Assembly: GCA_002719595.1 (NCBI GenBank)
Contig: PBEJ01000039.1
Coordinates: 21,283 to 27,539 of the forward strand
Origin: Verrucomicrobiales bacterium
Lineage (GTDB): Bacteria; Verrucomicrobiota; Verrucomicrobiia; Limisphaerales; UBA1100
DNA: 6,257 nt
Reading direction: 5' to 3'
The notes below the pieces were generated by a model. The model was given only the letters and a program-made list of their open reading frames with translations. It ran no database searches and was not told where the DNA came from. This document shows, in pieces, positions 5,539 to 6,257 of the stretch. Each line of letters opens with the position of its first letter. Position 1 is the first letter of the stretch. Both the position numbers and the translations under genes were made by a program.

Positions 5539-6081
5539 ATGAAACCACGACTTCAAACTAAATATCAGGAACAGGTGCTACCGGCCCTTAAGAGTGAGCA
5601 TAAGTATGGGAATGTGCACGAAATTCCTACACTTGAAAAAATAGTATTGCACATGGGGGTTGATGCCACTCTGGAAAAATCAGCTCTAGATGACGCTATC
5701 AGGGATATGGCCTCCATCACTGGTCGAAAGCCCGTCGTCGATAAGGCACGCAAGGCGGTTTCAAACTTTAAGCTGCGCATTGGTCAGGCTATTGGATGTC
5801 ACGTCACTTTACGGCGTGATGTGATGTGGGAGTTTCTCGATCGCTTGACTACCGCTGCGTTACCTCGAATCCGCGATTTTCGGGGAATTAATCCTCGTGG
5901 TTTTGATGGTCGTGGCAACTATTCTATGGGTATCAGCGATCAGTCTATTTTTCCCGAAATTGAACTAGATAAGGTCAAGCGAACTCAAGGTATGGACATC
6001 ACTATCGTGACTACTGCCAAAACAAACGAAGAGGCAAAAGATCTGCTTACGAAGTTGGGACTGCCTTTCGCAAAAAAATAA
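5539..6081 (+). CDS. rplE: 50S ribosomal protein L5
   Basis: L5 binds 5S rRNA and helix 84 of 23S rRNA in the central protuberance. It contacts P-site tRNA and the 30S head through S13. Its 180 aa is the standard length. Motifs are [14 protein letters not shown] (4-17), [12 protein letters not shown] (30-41), [21 protein letters not shown] (60-80), [18 protein letters not shown] (86-103), the P-site loop region [20 protein letters not shown] (109-128) and the C-terminal [20 protein letters not shown]. The ATG at 5539 is seven bases after the rplX stop and has no Shine-Dalgarno at normal distance (see the displaced site before it). Confidence 0.98.
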   Translation: MKPRLQTKYQEQVLPALKSEHKYGNVHEIPTLEKIVLHMGVDATLEKSALDDAIRDMASITGRKPVVDKARKAVSNFKLRIGQAIGCHVTLRRDVMWEFLDRLTTAALPRIRDFRGINPRGFDGRGNYSMGISDQSIFPEIELDKVKRTQGMDITIVTTAKTNEEAKDLLTKLGLPFAKK

Positions 6082-6090
6082 GGAGAATTT

Positions 6091-6257
6091 ATGGCAAAAA
6101 CATCGTGGATCGCGCGGAATAAGAAAAAGCAAAGGACGGTTGCTAAATACGCAGCCAAGCGTGCCGAGCTTAAGGCAGCTGGAGATTATGAGGGGCTCAA
6201 CAAGTTGCCTCGTAACGCTAGTCCGGTGAGGGTGGTAAATAGGTGTATGCTTACCGG
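6091..6257 (+). CDS. rpsN: 30S ribosomal protein S14, zinc-free type (3' end missing)
   Basis: S14 completes the 30S head next to S3 and S19. The window holds the first 55 codons and runs off inside the NRCMLTG motif, which continues to a GRPRG block in relatives. The ATG has a strong Shine-Dalgarno (AAGGAG at 6080-6085, five-base spacer) that overlaps the rplE stop. The N-terminus [20 protein letters not shown] and the [10 protein letters not shown] helix mark the C- form, which lacks zinc-binding CxxC pairs. The linker is short ([15 protein letters not shown], 31-45), as in roughly 89-residue forms and unlike the roughly 101-residue proteobacterial form. Full length cannot be seen. Confidence 0.95.
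   Translation, partial: MAKTSWIARNKKKQRTVAKYAAKRAELKAAGDYEGLNKLPRNASPVRVVNRCMLT

Noticed and set aside
1..6257. A defence, mobile or otherwise undescribed multi-gene system
   Set aside because: All 14 genes are recognised core ribosomal proteins in canonical order, and no space is left for an additional gene.

Overview
The window is a single unbroken block of ribosomal-protein genes, all on the + strand, in the classic bacterial S10-spc order: rplC (L3, missing its start) - rplD (L4) - rplW (L23) - rplB (L2) - rpsS (S19) - rplV (L22) - rpsC (S3) - rplP (L16) - rpmC (L29) - rpsQ (S17) - rplN (L14) - rplX (L24) - rplE (L5) - rpsN (S14, cut by the window end). Almost every base is coding. Intergenic gaps are 1 to 21 bases, and two junctions overlap or touch (rplD/rplW and rplN/rplX). 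I see no promoter, terminator, RNA gene, repeat, mobile element or CRISPR array, and no gene-free stretch approaching 300 bases. The usual S10 operon / spc operon boundary (rpsQ to rplN) is only 16 bases, with no terminator-like stem, so the two operons appear merged.

The organism is a bacterium, with base composition near the middle of the range by eye. S14 is the zinc-free (C-) type in an intermediate-length form, with a short Gly-Asp-Tyr-containing linker. That form is familiar from Bacteroidota and from Verrucomicrobiota and relatives. Strong Shine-Dalgarno sequences before rplW, rplB, rplV and rpsN argue against Bacteroidota, which mostly lack them. My best guess is the Verrucomicrobiota (PVC) side, perhaps the Opitutae/Puniceicoccales, but this is inference from remembered family sequences.

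The products build both subunits. L3, L4, L2, L22 and L14 fold and stabilise 23S rRNA, including the peptidyl-transferase surroundings and the exit tunnel. L23, L22, L24 and L29 form much of the ring around the tunnel exit. L5 and S19 (with S13) make the central intersubunit bridge. L16 supports the A-site. S3 and S14 form the 30S head and mRNA entry. S17 is an early 30S assembly protein.

No novel multi-gene system is present. What is unusual lies inside the genes. L22 carries an insertion of about 50 residues with two heptad-patterned helices. L23 is about 13 residues longer than E. coli L23, with the extra length just after its trigger-factor docking motif. L24 has a changed KOW loop and tail. 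All three sit at the tunnel exit. Smaller oddities are an 8-residue L2 insertion with a lost conserved His, a CxxC pair in S3, and a displaced Shine-Dalgarno ahead of rplE that a small hairpin could bring close to the start codon.
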